Counted from the first letter of the stretch, positions 1 to 11,180 are shown. The stretch is 64,000 nt of DNA from Phycisphaera sp. (GCA_016125285.1 WGMA01000039.1:103239-167238); one strand, 5' to 3'. Notes: generated by a model from the letters alone, not told the origin. Translations and numbers: made by a program.

Positions 1-422
1 TGAACGAGACGATGCGCATCGACCCGTCGCCCTGGGCGATGGCGCGCCGCGTGGTCACCGACGACACGCTGCCGTCCGGCGTGCGCCTGCCCGCCGAAGC
101 CCGCGTCATCATCAGCCCCTACACGCTGCACCGCCGTGCCGACCTCTTCCCCGACCCGCAGCGCTTCGACCCGCAGCGCTTCACGCCCGACGCCGAGAAG
201 GCGCGCGACCCTTACGCGTACATCCCCTTCGGCGGCGGGCCGCGCATCTGCATCGGTGAACACGTCGCGCGGCTCATGGGCGTCGTCGCGCTGGCGATCA
301 TCGCGCCGCGCTGGCGCGTCTGCGCCGTCGGCCCGCGCCCGCGGGTCGAAACCACCAACGGCTTTACCTCGCAGCCGGCCGATAGCGTCATGATGGTCCG
401 TATCGAACGACGCGACGCCTGA
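1..422 (+). CDS. Cytochrome P450, C-terminal part (5' end outside window)
   Basis: This is the last ~140 residues of a cytochrome P450 monooxygenase. The reading frame is open from base 3, so the gene begins upstream of the window. The K-helix ExxR motif is visible at once (ETMR). It is followed by the PERF-like region ([11 protein letters not shown]) and the haem-binding loop [10 protein letters not shown], whose Cys is the axial thiolate ligand. The end is typical of the family. The substrate cannot be judged from this fragment. The gene converges on ldhA with a gap of only 2 bases, and no terminator is visible between them. Confidence 0.9.
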   Translation, partial: NETMRIDPSPWAMARRVVTDDTLPSGVRLPAEARVIISPYTLHRRADLFPDPQRFDPQRFTPDAEKARDPYAYIPFGGGPRICIGEHVARLMGVVALAIIAPRWRVCAVGPRPRVETTNGFTSQPADSVMMVRIERRDA

Positions 423-424
423 CC

Positions 425-1432
425 TTACTTCGGCCGCACGGCGTTGGCCTCGTCTACCGCGCCGTCGCTCGCGAACCGGCTGATGTTGCCCAGCGTCGTC
501 TCGGCGATCTGCCGCATCGCGTCGGCGGTGAAGAACGCCTGGTGGCTCGTGACCAGCACGTTCGGGAACGTCAGCAGCCGCGCCAGGTCGTCGTCGCGGA
601 TGATGCTGTCGGACAGGTCCTCGAAGAAAAAGTCCGCCTCCTCCTCGTACACGTCGAGCCCGACGTAGCCGAGCCGGCCGCGCTTCAGCCCCGCGATCAC
701 CGCGGCGGTGTCCACGAGCCCGCCTCGCGACGTGTTGATCAGCATCGCGCCGTCCCTCATGCGATCGATCGCCGCGTCGCTGATCATGTGGTGCGTCTCC
801 GGCGTCAGCGGGCAGTGCAGCGTGATGATGTCCGACCGCTCACACAGCTCGTCGAAGCTCACGTAATCCGCGCCCAGCGCCTGCATCATGTCGCTGGGGT
901 GCTTGTCGAACGCCAGCAGTTCGCAGCCGAACCCGCGCAGGATCTCGCCGACCACCACGCCGATCCGCCCCGTGCCGACGACGCCGACGGTGCGTCCGCG
1001 CATGTCGAACCCGAGCAGGCCGTGGATCGCGAAGTTGCCCTCGCGGACGCGCCCGTAGGCGCGGTAGATCTTGCGGTTCAGCGCGAGCATCAGGCCGACC
1101 GTGTGCTCCGCCACCGCGTAAGGCGAATACGCCGGGACGCGAGCGACCGTCAGGCCGAGCTCCGCGGCGGCGCGCATGTCGACGTTGTTGAACCCCGCGC
1201 ACCGCAGCGCGATCAGCCGCGTGCCGCCCGCCGCCAGCCCGCGCAGCACCTCCGCGTCGAGCACGTCGTTGACGAACACGCACACCGTCTCGTACCCCTC
1301 GGCGAGCTTCACGGTCTGGTCCGTCAGCCGCGGATCAAAGAACCTCATCTCGAGCGCGTGCCCGCGCTCGTCGTTCAACCCGCCGAGAAACTGTCGGTCG
1401 TACGGCTTCGTCGAGAACACAGCGACCTTCAT
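425..1432 (-). CDS. ldhA: D-lactate dehydrogenase (D-2-hydroxyacid dehydrogenase family)
   Basis: A 335-aa NAD-dependent D-2-hydroxyacid dehydrogenase that interconverts pyruvate and D-lactate in the cytoplasm. It resembles E. coli LdhA along its whole length, including the N-terminal pattern [12 protein letters not shown] and the motif [11 protein letters not shown]. The dinucleotide-binding glycine motif is GTGRIG (~153-158). The catalytic Arg (NTSRGGLVD), Glu (DVYEEE) and His (TSHQAF) are all present, so the enzyme should be active. A GAGAGGAG ribosome site lies 8 bases before the ATG. It appears to be a single-gene unit. Confidence 0.92.
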   Translation of the reverse strand: MKVAVFSTKPYDRQFLGGLNDERGHALEMRFFDPRLTDQTVKLAEGYETVCVFVNDVLDAEVLRGLAAGGTRLIALRCAGFNNVDMRAAAELGLTVARVPAYSPYAVAEHTVGLMLALNRKIYRAYGRVREGNFAIHGLLGFDMRGRTVGVVGTGRIGVVVGEILRGFGCELLAFDKHPSDMMQALGADYVSFDELCERSDIITLHCPLTPETHHMISDAAIDRMRDGAMLINTSRGGLVDTAAVIAGLKRGRLGYVGLDVYEEEADFFFEDLSDSIIRDDDLARLLTFPNVLVTSHQAFFTADAMRQIAETTLGNISRFASDGAVDEANAVRPK

Positions 1433-1473
1433 GGCTCATTCTCCTCTCACGTCAAAACCTCGTGGCGCAATAA

Positions 1474-1503
1474 CAAGGCCCCGCCATTGTAGTGACGGGG
1501 CTC
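1474..1503 (-). terminator. Possible terminator after hicAB
   Basis: A short dyad (GCCCCG at 1478-1483, CGGGGC at 1496-1501) read on the minus strand forms a hairpin followed by a modest T-rich run. It lies about 50 bases past the hicB stop. It also lies upstream of the ldhA start, so it would separate the two units. The stem is short. Confidence 0.4.
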
Positions 1504-1551
1504 AACGAGTGGATTAGATTCAGCGAGGCGGGGTCTGACCAGCGGATTGAG

Positions 1552-1767
1552 TCAGGCGGCCCCCGCCTCGACATAGTCGGATGTCGACGTAGGCGCGGGC
1601 ACTTCGAGGCCTCGATCACGCATGTCTTCGACGTGCATCTCGATTGCTTCGCGGATGAGTCGGCGCGCCTCGTCTTCGGTTTCGCCGACCGCGACACACC
1701 CCGGCAGGTCCGGCACATACGCGCCGTAGCTGTTTGGTCCCTTTTCGATGATCACTAGGTATCGCAT
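1552..1767 (-). CDS. hicB: HicB-family antitoxin
   Basis: A 71-aa protein of the HicB antitoxin type: a partial RNase H-like fold with the signature YVPDLPGCVAVGETEDEA, followed by a helical region (REAIEMHVEDM). It should bind and neutralise the HicA RNase encoded directly upstream. Only the short N-terminal domain is obvious. The C-terminal tail is brief and shows no clear helix-turn-helix or ribbon-helix-helix, so autoregulation by DNA binding is uncertain. Its ATG overlaps the hicA stop by one base (TGATG), which implies translational coupling. The order toxin then antitoxin is common in hic loci. Confidence 0.88.
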   Translation of the reverse strand: MRYLVIIEKGPNSYGAYVPDLPGCVAVGETEDEARRLIREAIEMHVEDMRDRGLEVPAPTSTSDYVEAGAA

Positions 1768-1961
1768 CAGTCGTCCTCGGTTAGACCGGCTTGCCTCATA
1801 ATGCTACGCAGTGTTTTCTGCGGAATCTCTACGCCCAGGTTGCCGGCTACCGTCACCGTGCCGGGTTTCGTGGGATGGTGAAACTGGCGGTGGCTGCCGC
1901 GGCATCGTACTTCCGACCAACCATCGCGCTCCAGCAGCCGGATCACTTCACGGACTTTCAT
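1767..1961 (-). CDS. hicA: HicA-family mRNA interferase toxin
   Basis: A 64-aa protein with the HicA double-stranded RNA-binding-like fold. It starts MKVREVIRLLERDGW and contains the catalytic-type motif RGSHRQFHHP with the expected central His (SH). It ends in the IPQKTLRSIMRQAGL helix typical of the family. HicA toxins cleave mRNA and are held inactive by HicB. I chose the internal ATG because the family begins exactly here; the frame stays open further upstream into acs with no similarity. The start is only 13 bases past the acs stop, so the pair may be transcribed with acs or from a promoter inside its 3' end. Confidence 0.88.
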   Translation of the reverse strand: MKVREVIRLLERDGWSEVRCRGSHRQFHHPTKPGTVTVAGNLGVEIPQKTLRSIMRQAGLTEDD

Positions 1962-1974
1962 CGGCACGGCCGCG

Positions 1975-3945
<1,971 letters not shown>

Positions 3946-4181
3946 GCACAAGCTCCTTTCGGTCGATTTGTCTCGGAAAAACGCACGTCGCGGATCGCGA
4001 CGCACCCCACCGCGACAAGCGTAGCGGGTGGGGTAGAGAGCGTCAACGAACCGCGGAGCGGCGCACGCGCGTGACGCGGATTTCCGCAATGATCAAGCAC
4101 CTTGGCATTTTTTCCCACGCGGGTCCGATCACGCATTCCCGCGTACACTATACGGATTCCCAGCATCCCAGAGGGCACGAC

Positions 4182-7100
4182 ATGACACCGATTCGTACCG
4201 CCGCTGCGCTGATGATCGGCGCATCGTTGATCACCGCCGTCGCCGCGCGCGCCGCGGACCTTGTCGCCAACACCGAGGCGCAGACGCCCGAGCAGGAACG
4301 CGCGATGTTCCACCTGCCGCCGGGCTTCGAGATCCAGCTCGTGGCGTGCGAGGATGACATCCACAAGCCGATGAACATCAACTTCGACGCGCGCGGACGC
4401 CTGTGGGTGACGCACAGCGTCGAGTACCCGTTCCCCGTCAAGCCCGACGAGACCGGGCGCGACAAGATCACGATCCTCAGCGACATCGGGCCCGACGGCC
4501 GCGCCCGCTCCATCCACGACTTCGCCACCGGGCTGAACATCCCCATCGGCGTCGTGCCGCTCGGCGACGGCAGCGAGGCGATCGCGTGGTCGGTGCCGAC
4601 GATCTGGAAGTTCCGCGACGCCGACGGCGACGGCGTGGCCGACACACGCGAGCCGCTGCTCACCGGGTTCGAATACGTCGACACGCACGGCGACCAGAAC
4701 GGCTTCACGCGCTGGCTCGACGGGTGGATCTACGCGAACCACGGCTTCCGCAACCACAGCCGCGTGCAGCTGCGCGGGCAGGGCCCGGTCGTGCTCGACA
4801 TGCCGTCGGGCAACACGTACCGCTTCCGACCCGACGGCTCCGCGGCCGAGCACCTCACGCACGGGCAGGTCAATCCGTTCGGCGTGTGCTTCGACGAGTG
4901 GGGCTACCGCTACTCGGCCGACTGTCACTCCATGCCGGTGTACCAGCTGATCAACGGCGCCGACTATCCGAGCTTCGGCCGACCCGCCGACGCGCTGGGC
5001 TTCGCGCCGAAGATGATCGATCACAACCACGGCTCGACCGGCATCGGCGGCATCGCGTTCTACCTCGCCGACCGGTTCCCCGCCGAGTACCGCGGCAACC
5101 TGTTCCTCGGCAACGTCGTGACCGGCCGCGTCCACCGCGACATCGTCGAGTGGCACGGCTCGACGCCGCAGGTGCACACCCAGCCGGACTTCATCACGTG
5201 CGACGATCCGTGGTTCCACCCCGTCGACATCCAGCTCGGTCCGGACGGCGCGCTCTACCTCAACGACTTCTACGCGCCGATCATCGGCCACTACGAGGTC
5301 CCGCTGAACCACCCGAAGCGTGACCGCACGCGCGGGCGCATCTGGCGTGTCGTGTGGAAGGGCGCCGACGGCAAGGCCGAGCCGCCGACGCCCATGCCGG
5401 ACCTGACGAAGCTGCCGATCGCGCAGCTTGTCGATCAACTCAACAGCGACAACCTGACCGTGCGGACGCTCGCGACGAACCAGATCGTCGATCGCGGCGA
5501 CGAGGCGATCAACGCGGCGATGGACGCGGCGAAGAAGGGCGACGCCAGCCCGCAGCTCAGGGCGCACGCGCTGTGGGCGGCGTACCGCGGCACGGGCGAG
5601 GCGAAGTCGCTGGAGGGCTGGGCGGGCGCGGACACGCCGGCGCTGGTGCGTGCGAACCTGATGCGGGCGTGGGGCGAGTTCGGCGGCGACGGCGTCGCGT
5701 CTCGCCTGCGCGCGGCGCTGAACGACCAGGACGTGCACGTGCGTCGCGCCGCGGTCGAGGCGCTGGCGCGTCACCCCGACGCCGAGAACGTCGCGCCGCT
5801 GCTGAAGCTGTGGGCGGAGACGCCCGGCGAGGACACGCACCTGATCCACGCGTGCAAGATCGCGCTGCGGGAGAACCTCAAGGACGAAGCGGTGTTTGCG
5901 GCGGTGGAGAAGATGCGGTTCGACGACTCGGCGCAGAAGAGGCTGCTGGACGTGGTGCTCGCCGTGCCGGGCGACACGGCCGCGCGATTCGTTTTCGCCT
6001 ACGCGCAGAGCCACAACGTCGATCAGGACGTGCTGGTCAAGGCGTTGCCCGCGGTGGCGCGCACGCTGCCGGTGGATCAGATCCACCTGCTGGCGCGTTT
6101 CGTGCGGACGAAGTTCGGAAGCGACGCGGCGTTTCAGCTGGCGTTGTTCACGGAGGTGGAACAGGCGTTGCTGTCGCGCGGCGTCGAGCCGAAGTCCGTC
6201 GGGCCCGGCGAGCTGATGAAGGTGTGGGCGATCGAGGTGACCGACGGCGTGCTGCTCGACGAGAAGATGGACAAGTGGCAACACGTGGCGAACCCCGACA
6301 CGCCGGACAGCGCCGATCCGTGGGGCTACGAGAAGCGCAAGTGCGCCGACGGCCGCGAGGTCGAGGTGATGTCGAGTCACGCGCACGGCGAGAAGCTGAC
6401 GGGCGTGCTGCGCAGCCAGGCGTTCCTGATCCCCAAGTCGCTGTCGTTCTACCTGTGCGGGCACAACGGATTCCCCAACACGCCGGACAACGGCAAGAAC
6501 CGCATCGTGCTGCGACTCTCGGAGGACGACAGCGTGATCGCCGAGCAGACCCCGCCGCGCAACGACACGGCAAAGCAATACACCTGGGACCTGACCGGTC
6601 GTGACGGCAAGTTCGGGTACCTCGAGGTGATCGACGGCGACACGGCGGACGCTTACGCGTGGCTGGCGTTCGGGCGGCTGGACCCGCCGGTGATCGCGAT
6701 GCCCGCCGGCGAGCGCGAGGGCCGCGAGAAGCGCGTGATCGAGGCGCTGCGTATCGCGGGTGAGTATGAACGGCTCGACATGCGGATCACGATCCTGAAG
6801 ATGGCGCGCGACACGTCCGAGTCGGACGCGGTGCGTGTCGCCGCGATGAAGACGGCGTATGCGATCGCGATGGCGACAAAGGGGCATCCCTCTGTGGCTC
6901 ACACCTTCAGGGACATCCTGAACGACGGGCGCGAAGCGGTGGCGCTGCGATCGACCGCCGGGGCGCTGCTCGCGGAGATCGACGACGAGACGATCCGCGG
7001 CGAGACGATCGCCGCGCTGTCGACCGTGCCCGAGCCCGTGCAGAAGGCGATCGCGACGGGCTTCGCCTCGTCGCGCGCGGGTGGCGAGGCGTTGCTTGGC

Positions 7101-7700
7101 GCCATCAGGAGCGGCAAGGCGTCGCCGCGCCTGCTGCTCGACACGCAGCTCGTCGAGCGGCTTCGCAGCGCGAAGGTGGACGACGTCGACAAGCGCGTCG
7201 GCGACCTGACGCAGGGCCTCACGCCGCTCGACGAGCACGTCAGGCAGATGATCGCGCAGCGGCGCGACGCGTTCGGCAAGACGCCGCGCGACCCGGCGAA
7301 GGGCAAGGCGGCGTTCGGGCGCATCTGCGCCGCGTGTCACCAGATGGAGGGCGTGGGCAACCGCATCGGGCCGCAGCTCGACGGCATCGGCGTCCGCGGG
7401 CTCGACCGCCTGCTCGAGGACGTCATGGACCCGAGCCGCAACGTCGACGAGGCGTTCCGCATGAACATCGTGACGATGAAGGACGGCTCGACGGTCGTCG
7501 GCCTCGGCGTCCGCGAGGAAGGCAAGTCGCTCATCCTCGCCGACACCGCCGGCAAGGAGCAGCGCGTGCAGCTCGACAACATCGCCGAGCGCCGCATCGC
7601 CAACATGTCGCTGATGCCGCCCAACCTCGTCGACACGATGAGCGAGTCGGACTTCCTCGACCTGATCGCGTATCTGCTGTCGCAGGGCGACAGCAAATGA
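4182..7700 (+). CDS. PVC-type membrane-bound dehydrogenase with HEAT repeats and C-terminal haem domain
   Basis: A 1172-aa secreted protein with a signal peptide ending near ARAAD. Residues ~30-400 form the beta-propeller 'membrane-bound dehydrogenase' domain found mainly in planctomycetes and verrucomicrobia (PPGFEIQLVA, GDGVADTR, HNHGSTGIGG). Next come HEAT-like helical repeats (~430-680), a beta-rich segment (~720-850) and more helices. The end is a PVC haem-binding domain with C1049-A-A-C-H1053, then DPSRNVDEAFRMN and SLMPPNLVDTMSESDFLDLIAYL. Such proteins are thought to oxidise sugars and pass electrons to the attached cytochrome; the substrate is unknown. GAGG precedes the ATG. The beta-rich insert between the HEAT blocks is not part of the commonest version. 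Confidence 0.88.
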   Translation: MTPIRTAAALMIGASLITAVAARAADLVANTEAQTPEQERAMFHLPPGFEIQLVACEDDIHKPMNINFDARGRLWVTHSVEYPFPVKPDETGRDKITILSDIGPDGRARSIHDFATGLNIPIGVVPLGDGSEAIAWSVPTIWKFRDADGDGVADTREPLLTGFEYVDTHGDQNGFTRWLDGWIYANHGFRNHSRVQLRGQGPVVLDMPSGNTYRFRPDGSAAEHLTHGQVNPFGVCFDEWGYRYSADCHSMPVYQLINGADYPSFGRPADALGFAPKMIDHNHGSTGIGGIAFYLADRFPAEYRGNLFLGNVVTGRVHRDIVEWHGSTPQVHTQPDFITCDDPWFHPVDIQLGPDGALYLNDFYAPIIGHYEVPLNHPKRDRTRGRIWRVVWKGADGKAEPPTPMPDLTKLPIAQLVDQLNSDNLTVRTLATNQIVDRGDEAINAAMDAAKKGDASPQLRAHALWAAYRGTGEAKSLEGWAGADTPALVRANLMRAWGEFGGDGVASRLRAALNDQDVHVRRAAVEALARHPDAENVAPLLKLWAETPGEDTHLIHACKIALRENLKDEAVFAAVEKMRFDDSAQKRLLDVVLAVPGDTAARFVFAYAQSHNVDQDVLVKALPAVARTLPVDQIHLLARFVRTKFGSDAAFQLALFTEVEQALLSRGVEPKSVGPGELMKVWAIEVTDGVLLDEKMDKWQHVANPDTPDSADPWGYEKRKCADGREVEVMSSHAHGEKLTGVLRSQAFLIPKSLSFYLCGHNGFPNTPDNGKNRIVLRLSEDDSVIAEQTPPRNDTAKQYTWDLTGRDGKFGYLEVIDGDTADAYAWLAFGRLDPPVIAMPAGEREGREKRVIEALRIAGEYERLDMRITILKMARDTSESDAVRVAAMKTAYAIAMATKGHPSVAHTFRDILNDGREAVALRSTAGALLAEIDDETIRGETIAALSTVPEPVQKAIATGFASSRAGGEALLGAIRSGKASPRLLLDTQLVERLRSAKVDDVDKRVGDLTQGLTPLDEHVRQMIAQRRDAFGKTPRDPAKGKAAFGRICAACHQMEGVGNRIGPQLDGIGVRGLDRLLEDVMDPSRNVDEAFRMNIVTMKDGSTVVGLGVREEGKSLILADTAGKEQRVQLDNIAERRIANMSLMPPNLVDTMSESDFLDLIAYLLSQGDSK

Positions 7701-7830
7701 CGAAATCCGAATGACGAATCAATACCCAATGCTTCAATGTTCAAATACAGCGCTGGTATCGCTGGACGTGCGGGGTTTAGAGCATTGGCATTTCGTCATT
7801 GAGATTTGATTCGTCATTCGGATTTCGTCA
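7698..7830. repeat. Palindromic intergenic element with perfect 25-bp inverted arms
   Basis: The arms at 7698-7722 and 7806-7830 are perfect reverse complements over 25 bases. A second, inner dyad pairs CCAATGCT (7726-7733) with AGCATTGG (7781-7788). The left arm begins with the TGA stop of the preceding gene. The right side carries extra copies of a TTCGTCATT unit (about 7790-7840). There is no coding content. The element is much less GC-rich than its surroundings. It looks like a MITE or REP-type element, or the transcript may fold into one long hairpin between the convergent dehydrogenase and moaA genes. Confidence 0.75.
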
Positions 7831-7851
7831 TTCGTCATTCCGCTCCGCGGC

Positions 7852-8838
7852 TCACCCGCCGATCGCGGTCATGATGCGCAGCGGGACGTACTGATCACGG
7901 AAGATGTGCTCGGCGGGTTTCTCGGCGAGGGCGCGGCGGAACGTGTCGGTGATCGCGGCGTCAATGTCGCCGGGCGCTGAGTCACGCAGCGCGGGCTTGA
8001 GGTCGATCTCGCCGTGGTTGCCGAGACACGGGCGGATGAACCCGTCTGCGGTTAGGCGGACCTTGTTGCAGGTCTCGCAGAAGTGGTCGTCGGTCATCGC
8101 GCTGATGAAGCCGACGGTCGAGCCGAGCGATTCGAGGCGGTGGTACACGGCGGGCCCGGCGCCGAGCTTCGCGTGGGGCAGGGCGGTCAGCGTGTCGCGC
8201 TCGCGGAGGATGTCCATCGCGTCGCGCATCGAGAGGAACGCGTCTTCGCCGATGAGTTCGCGCGAGGTGACGGGCATCAGCTCGATGAAGCGGACGACGA
8301 CGTCGCGCTCCGCGGCGAAGCGGGCGAGCGGCCAGACCTGCGACTCGCTGGCGCCACGCATCAGCACGGCGTTGAGCTTGATGCGGTCGAACCCGGCGTC
8401 GAGCGCGGCGTCGATGCCGGCGAGCGCTTCGTCGAGGCGGCCGCGCGTCACGCGCTGGTAGACGTCGGCGTCGAGGGCGTCGAGGGAGATGTTGACCGAA
8501 CGGAGGCCGGCGTCGGCGAGGCGCCGGGCGACGGGCGCGAGGCGCGTGGCGTTGGTGGTCATCGACACGTCGTCGACGCCGGGTATCGCGCAGAGCTGCT
8601 CGATGAACTCCACAGCGTTGCGGCGCACGAGGGGCTCGCCGCCCGTGACGCGGAAACGTCGGAAGCCGAGCGACACGGCGACGCGCACGGTCCGCAGGAT
8701 CTCCTCGTAGCGGAGGATCTGCTCGCGCGGCAGCCAGTCGGAGTGCTCAACGGGCATGCAGTAGGTGCACCGCTCGTTGCACCGATCGGTGATCGAGAGG
8801 CGGAGGTAGTCGACTTTTCTGCCGAACGGATCGTTCAT
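7852..8838 (-). CDS. moaA: GTP 3',8-cyclase MoaA (molybdenum cofactor biosynthesis)
   Basis: A 328-aa radical SAM enzyme that catalyses the first step of molybdopterin synthesis: rearrangement of GTP to 3',8-cyclo-7,8-dihydro-GTP. The N-terminal cluster motif is C20-x3-C24-x2-C27 (RCNERCTYCMP). The C-terminal cluster that binds substrate is CETCNKVRLTADGFIRPCLG. The protein ends in the conserved double glycine (IGG) needed for activity. The start at MNDPFGRKVDYLRLS agrees with the family; the frame runs on upstream through the neighbouring gene without similarity. No other moa gene is adjacent, so the remaining pathway must lie elsewhere. Confidence 0.94.
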   Translation of the reverse strand: MNDPFGRKVDYLRLSITDRCNERCTYCMPVEHSDWLPREQILRYEEILRTVRVAVSLGFRRFRVTGGEPLVRRNAVEFIEQLCAIPGVDDVSMTTNATRLAPVARRLADAGLRSVNISLDALDADVYQRVTRGRLDEALAGIDAALDAGFDRIKLNAVLMRGASESQVWPLARFAAERDVVVRFIELMPVTSRELIGEDAFLSMRDAMDILRERDTLTALPHAKLGAGPAVYHRLESLGSTVGFISAMTDDHFCETCNKVRLTADGFIRPCLGNHGEIDLKPALRDSAPGDIDAAITDTFRRALAEKPAEHIFRDQYVPLRIMTAIGG

Positions 8839-8888
8839 GGGGTACTGCTTGCAAACGCGATGCCGTGTCGGGCGCATTGTAGCACAAC

Positions 8889-8920
8889 GAAAAACCCCGC
8901 CGGGGGTGGCGGGGTTTGGT
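8889..8920 (-). terminator. Rho-independent terminator
   Basis: A perfect 10-bp stem (AAACCCCGCC at 8892-8901 with GGCGGGGTTT at 8908-8917) and a loop of six bases. Read on the minus strand, the stem is followed by a T-run. It ends transcription of the cytochrome c/LRR gene just before moaA. Confidence 0.85.
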
Positions 8921-8948
8921 GAGTCGTCGGGGCCCGTCGCGGCGTGTA

Positions 8949-10421
8949 TCACTTGATGGTGAACGAGATCGTCGTCGGGGCGAAGGGCTCGCCGGTGCCG
9001 CCCTCGGCGCTGAACGCGTTGGCGGCGAGGGTGTACTTGCCGGGCTTGAGAATCTCGGCGGCGTTGAAGTCGCCGTTGTCGTCGCCGGCCAGGCCGTACG
9101 GGGCGATGCCTTCGAGGTGCTCCTCGTCGTTGAGCTTGAGCATGACCGAGCCGATCTCCTGGCCGACGCTGTCGGTCTTGGCCTCGATGGTCAGCTCCTT
9201 GGGCTCCTTGGACAGGTCGATGGTGTCGCCGTCCTTGAGCTCGCGGATGGGCTTGTCGGTCTTGGCGTCGATCAAGACGAACTGCGTGACGTAGGGGGCG
9301 GGCTTGAAGTCTTTGACCTTGGCGATGAGCTTGTCGGGGTCCTTCTCGAACTTGCCCTTGCAGTTGTTGCAGCAGAAGGCGATGAGGCGGCCCTTGTACG
9401 CGACGGTCTTGGTGGGGTCGATGTCCTTGCCGGACAGCGGGCACTTGTCGCCGTTGAACGGCTTGAGCGTCGCGACGGCGGCGGCGGCGGGCGCGGGTGC
9501 GGCGGCGGCGTCAGCAGGCTTGGGGGTTTCGACCGGCTTGGGCTCGATCTTCGGCGCCTCCCAGCCGGTGTCGACGCGCAGGCCGGGGATGGCCTTCTCG
9601 AGTTCCGCGGCCTTGTCCTTGGACACGCCGGTCTGCCACACGTAGAGCCGCTTGAGGTTCTTGAGGTCCTTGAGCTGGTCGACGCCCTTATCGGTGACCT
9701 TGGTGCCGTAGAGGTTGAGGTACTCGAGTTCCTTGAGGGTCTTGATGTGCTCGATGGCCTCGTCGCCGATGACGGTCTTTTCGAGGTGCAGGCGCGACAG
9801 GTGCGGGAAGCCTGCGATGGCCTTGAGGCCGGTGTCGCTGATCTTGGTGTTCGCCAGGTTCAGCCACGACAGCTGCTCCTTGACGGGGGCGAGGTTCTGC
9901 AGGTGGCTGTCCCCGATCTGGTCGGCGACGGCGCGGAAGTCGACGTTGAGCAGGTTCGTGTTGCGCGCCAGCGGCATGGCCAGGGCGCCGATGTCGTGCA
10001 GCTTGGCGATGGCCTTGTCGTCGGCCTTGGGCACGACGACCTCGCCGCCGCCCATCGGGGCGCCTTCGGTGATCCACTGCTTGATCAGCTCCTGCTGCGC
10101 CTTGGTCAGCGGGTCGCCCTTCGGGGGCATGATGTCCTCGTCATCCTTGGGCAGGCTGATGCGGTGATACAGCTGCGACTTCTCGGGCTTGCCGGGCGTG
10201 AGGGTCGGCTCGTCTGCGTCCTTGGCGCCCTTGCGGATCCATTCCGGGGTGTCGAGGCGCAGGTCGCCCTTCTGCTTGTCCGGGCCGTGGCACTTCAGGC
10301 AGTTGTCCTTAAAGATGGGGGCGATCTGCTTGTCGAAGTCAACGCCTGCCGCATTGGCAGCCGTGGCTGCGCCGGCGATCGCGGTGAGAAGCGTGACGGT
10401 CCACAACGGAGTCTTGCACAT
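8949..10421 (-). CDS. Secreted cytochrome c / leucine-rich repeat / TRASH-like protein
   Basis: A 490-aa exported protein (signal peptide ~1-25) in three parts. Residues ~27-125 form a planctomycete-type cytochrome c domain with C41-L-K-C44-H45 and the later MPPKGDPL segment. Residues ~140-290 hold leucine-rich repeats of the bacterial type (LSWLNLANTKISDTGLKAI, LEYLNLYGTKVTDKGV). After an Ala/Pro-rich linker, residues ~330-370 contain a YHS/TRASH-like metal-binding module (CPLSGKDIDPTKTV, FCCNNCKGKFEKDP). A beta-rich C-terminus follows. It is probably a periplasmic redox or metal-handling protein; the partner is unknown. GAGG lies ~10 bases before the ATG. It is transcribed away from the EF-hand gene. 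Confidence 0.82.
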   Translation of the reverse strand: MCKTPLWTVTLLTAIAGAATAANAAGVDFDKQIAPIFKDNCLKCHGPDKQKGDLRLDTPEWIRKGAKDADEPTLTPGKPEKSQLYHRISLPKDDEDIMPPKGDPLTKAQQELIKQWITEGAPMGGGEVVVPKADDKAIAKLHDIGALAMPLARNTNLLNVDFRAVADQIGDSHLQNLAPVKEQLSWLNLANTKISDTGLKAIAGFPHLSRLHLEKTVIGDEAIEHIKTLKELEYLNLYGTKVTDKGVDQLKDLKNLKRLYVWQTGVSKDKAAELEKAIPGLRVDTGWEAPKIEPKPVETPKPADAAAAPAPAAAAVATLKPFNGDKCPLSGKDIDPTKTVAYKGRLIAFCCNNCKGKFEKDPDKLIAKVKDFKPAPYVTQFVLIDAKTDKPIRELKDGDTIDLSKEPKELTIEAKTDSVGQEIGSVMLKLNDEEHLEGIAPYGLAGDDNGDFNAAEILKPGKYTLAANAFSAEGGTGEPFAPTTISFTIK

Positions 10422-10829
10422 GTTCCTGTTACCTCGTTTGTGCCTGTTGTGTAAAAGTACGATGCGAACCCGCATGTTCCTCTAGCTTGCGGGCCGACGC
10501 AAGGGCCGACGCCCGGGGTGGGATCCGCGGCGCGGTCCGGCCATAATGATAGGCATGCCGGTTTCCGGCGTCCGCGCCGTGCAATAACGGCAGGGTGGCG
10601 GCGTTGAATTCGGTACGGCGTGCGCGGCTACCGCCAGCGACGTCCAAACGCTGGCCGAGGCACGCGGCCGAACACGGAGACGCGATCCAGCGTATACCCC
10701 CTGACACAGCATGCTTTGCGGCGTTCACGCTCCGCCTTCGGGCCGGGGCGTTATTTAAAGCGCAACCCGTCTTGCCGTCATGTAGACCGCAGCGGTGTTG
10801 ACATAACCGCCTTTTACACGAGGTGGCAG
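10422..10829. other. Divergent intergenic region, no gene seen
   Basis: 408 bases between the divergently transcribed cytochrome/LRR and EF-hand genes. It must hold both promoters, but I cannot assign a convincing -35/-10 pair to either. A TTGACA at 10798-10803 is too close to the EF-hand ATG to act as its -35 with normal spacing. A small GCCGG/CCGGC dyad lies at 10557-10569. The open frames here are GC-driven and have no ribosome site. Confidence 0.5.
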
Positions 10830-11141
10830 ATGCGTAAGTTTATGACGATGGTGCTGGCGGCCCTGGTGATCACGGCCTTCAGCGGGATGGTCAGCGCGGC
10901 GGACAAGAAGGAAAAGAAGCCCGTCGATCCGGCCGAAGCGTTCAAGAAGAAGGACAAGGACGCCGACGGCAAGCTCACGTTCGAAGAGTTCGCCGGCAAG
11001 GCCGCCGCGGACGCCGACAAGGCCGAAGGCCTCAAGAAGAAGTTCGAGAAGGCCGACAAGAATTCCGACGGCTCGCTGAGCCTCGAGGAGTTCACCGCTG
11101 CGATGTCCGGCGGCGAGAAGAAGAAGAAGGACAACAACTGA
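10830..11141 (+). CDS. Small secreted EF-hand calcium-binding protein
   Basis: A 103-aa protein with a signal peptide (~1-24, cleavage near SAA-D). The charged mature part carries two EF-hand loops: D42-K-D-A-D-G-K-L-T-F-E-E53 and D76-K-N-S-D-G-S-L-S-L-E-E87. Both have acidic residues at positions 1, 3, 5 and 12 and Gly at 6, so calcium binding is likely. The Lys-rich ends (KKEKK, KKKKDNN) are unusual. The ATG follows an ACGAGG ribosome site. It is a single gene ended by a strong terminator. The role is unknown; such proteins are often regulatory or adhesive in planctomycetes. Confidence 0.82.
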   Translation: MRKFMTMVLAALVITAFSGMVSAADKKEKKPVDPAEAFKKKDKDADGKLTFEEFAGKAAADADKAEGLKKKFEKADKNSDGSLSLEEFTAAMSGGEKKKKDNN

Positions 11142-11180
11142 TCCAGTCGGCTGATCCGGATCCACCGATTTGAATGACTC

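Noticed and set aside
10798..10803. TTGACA as a -35 box for the EF-hand gene
   Set aside because: The matching -10 would fall on the ribosome site just before the ATG, leaving no leader.
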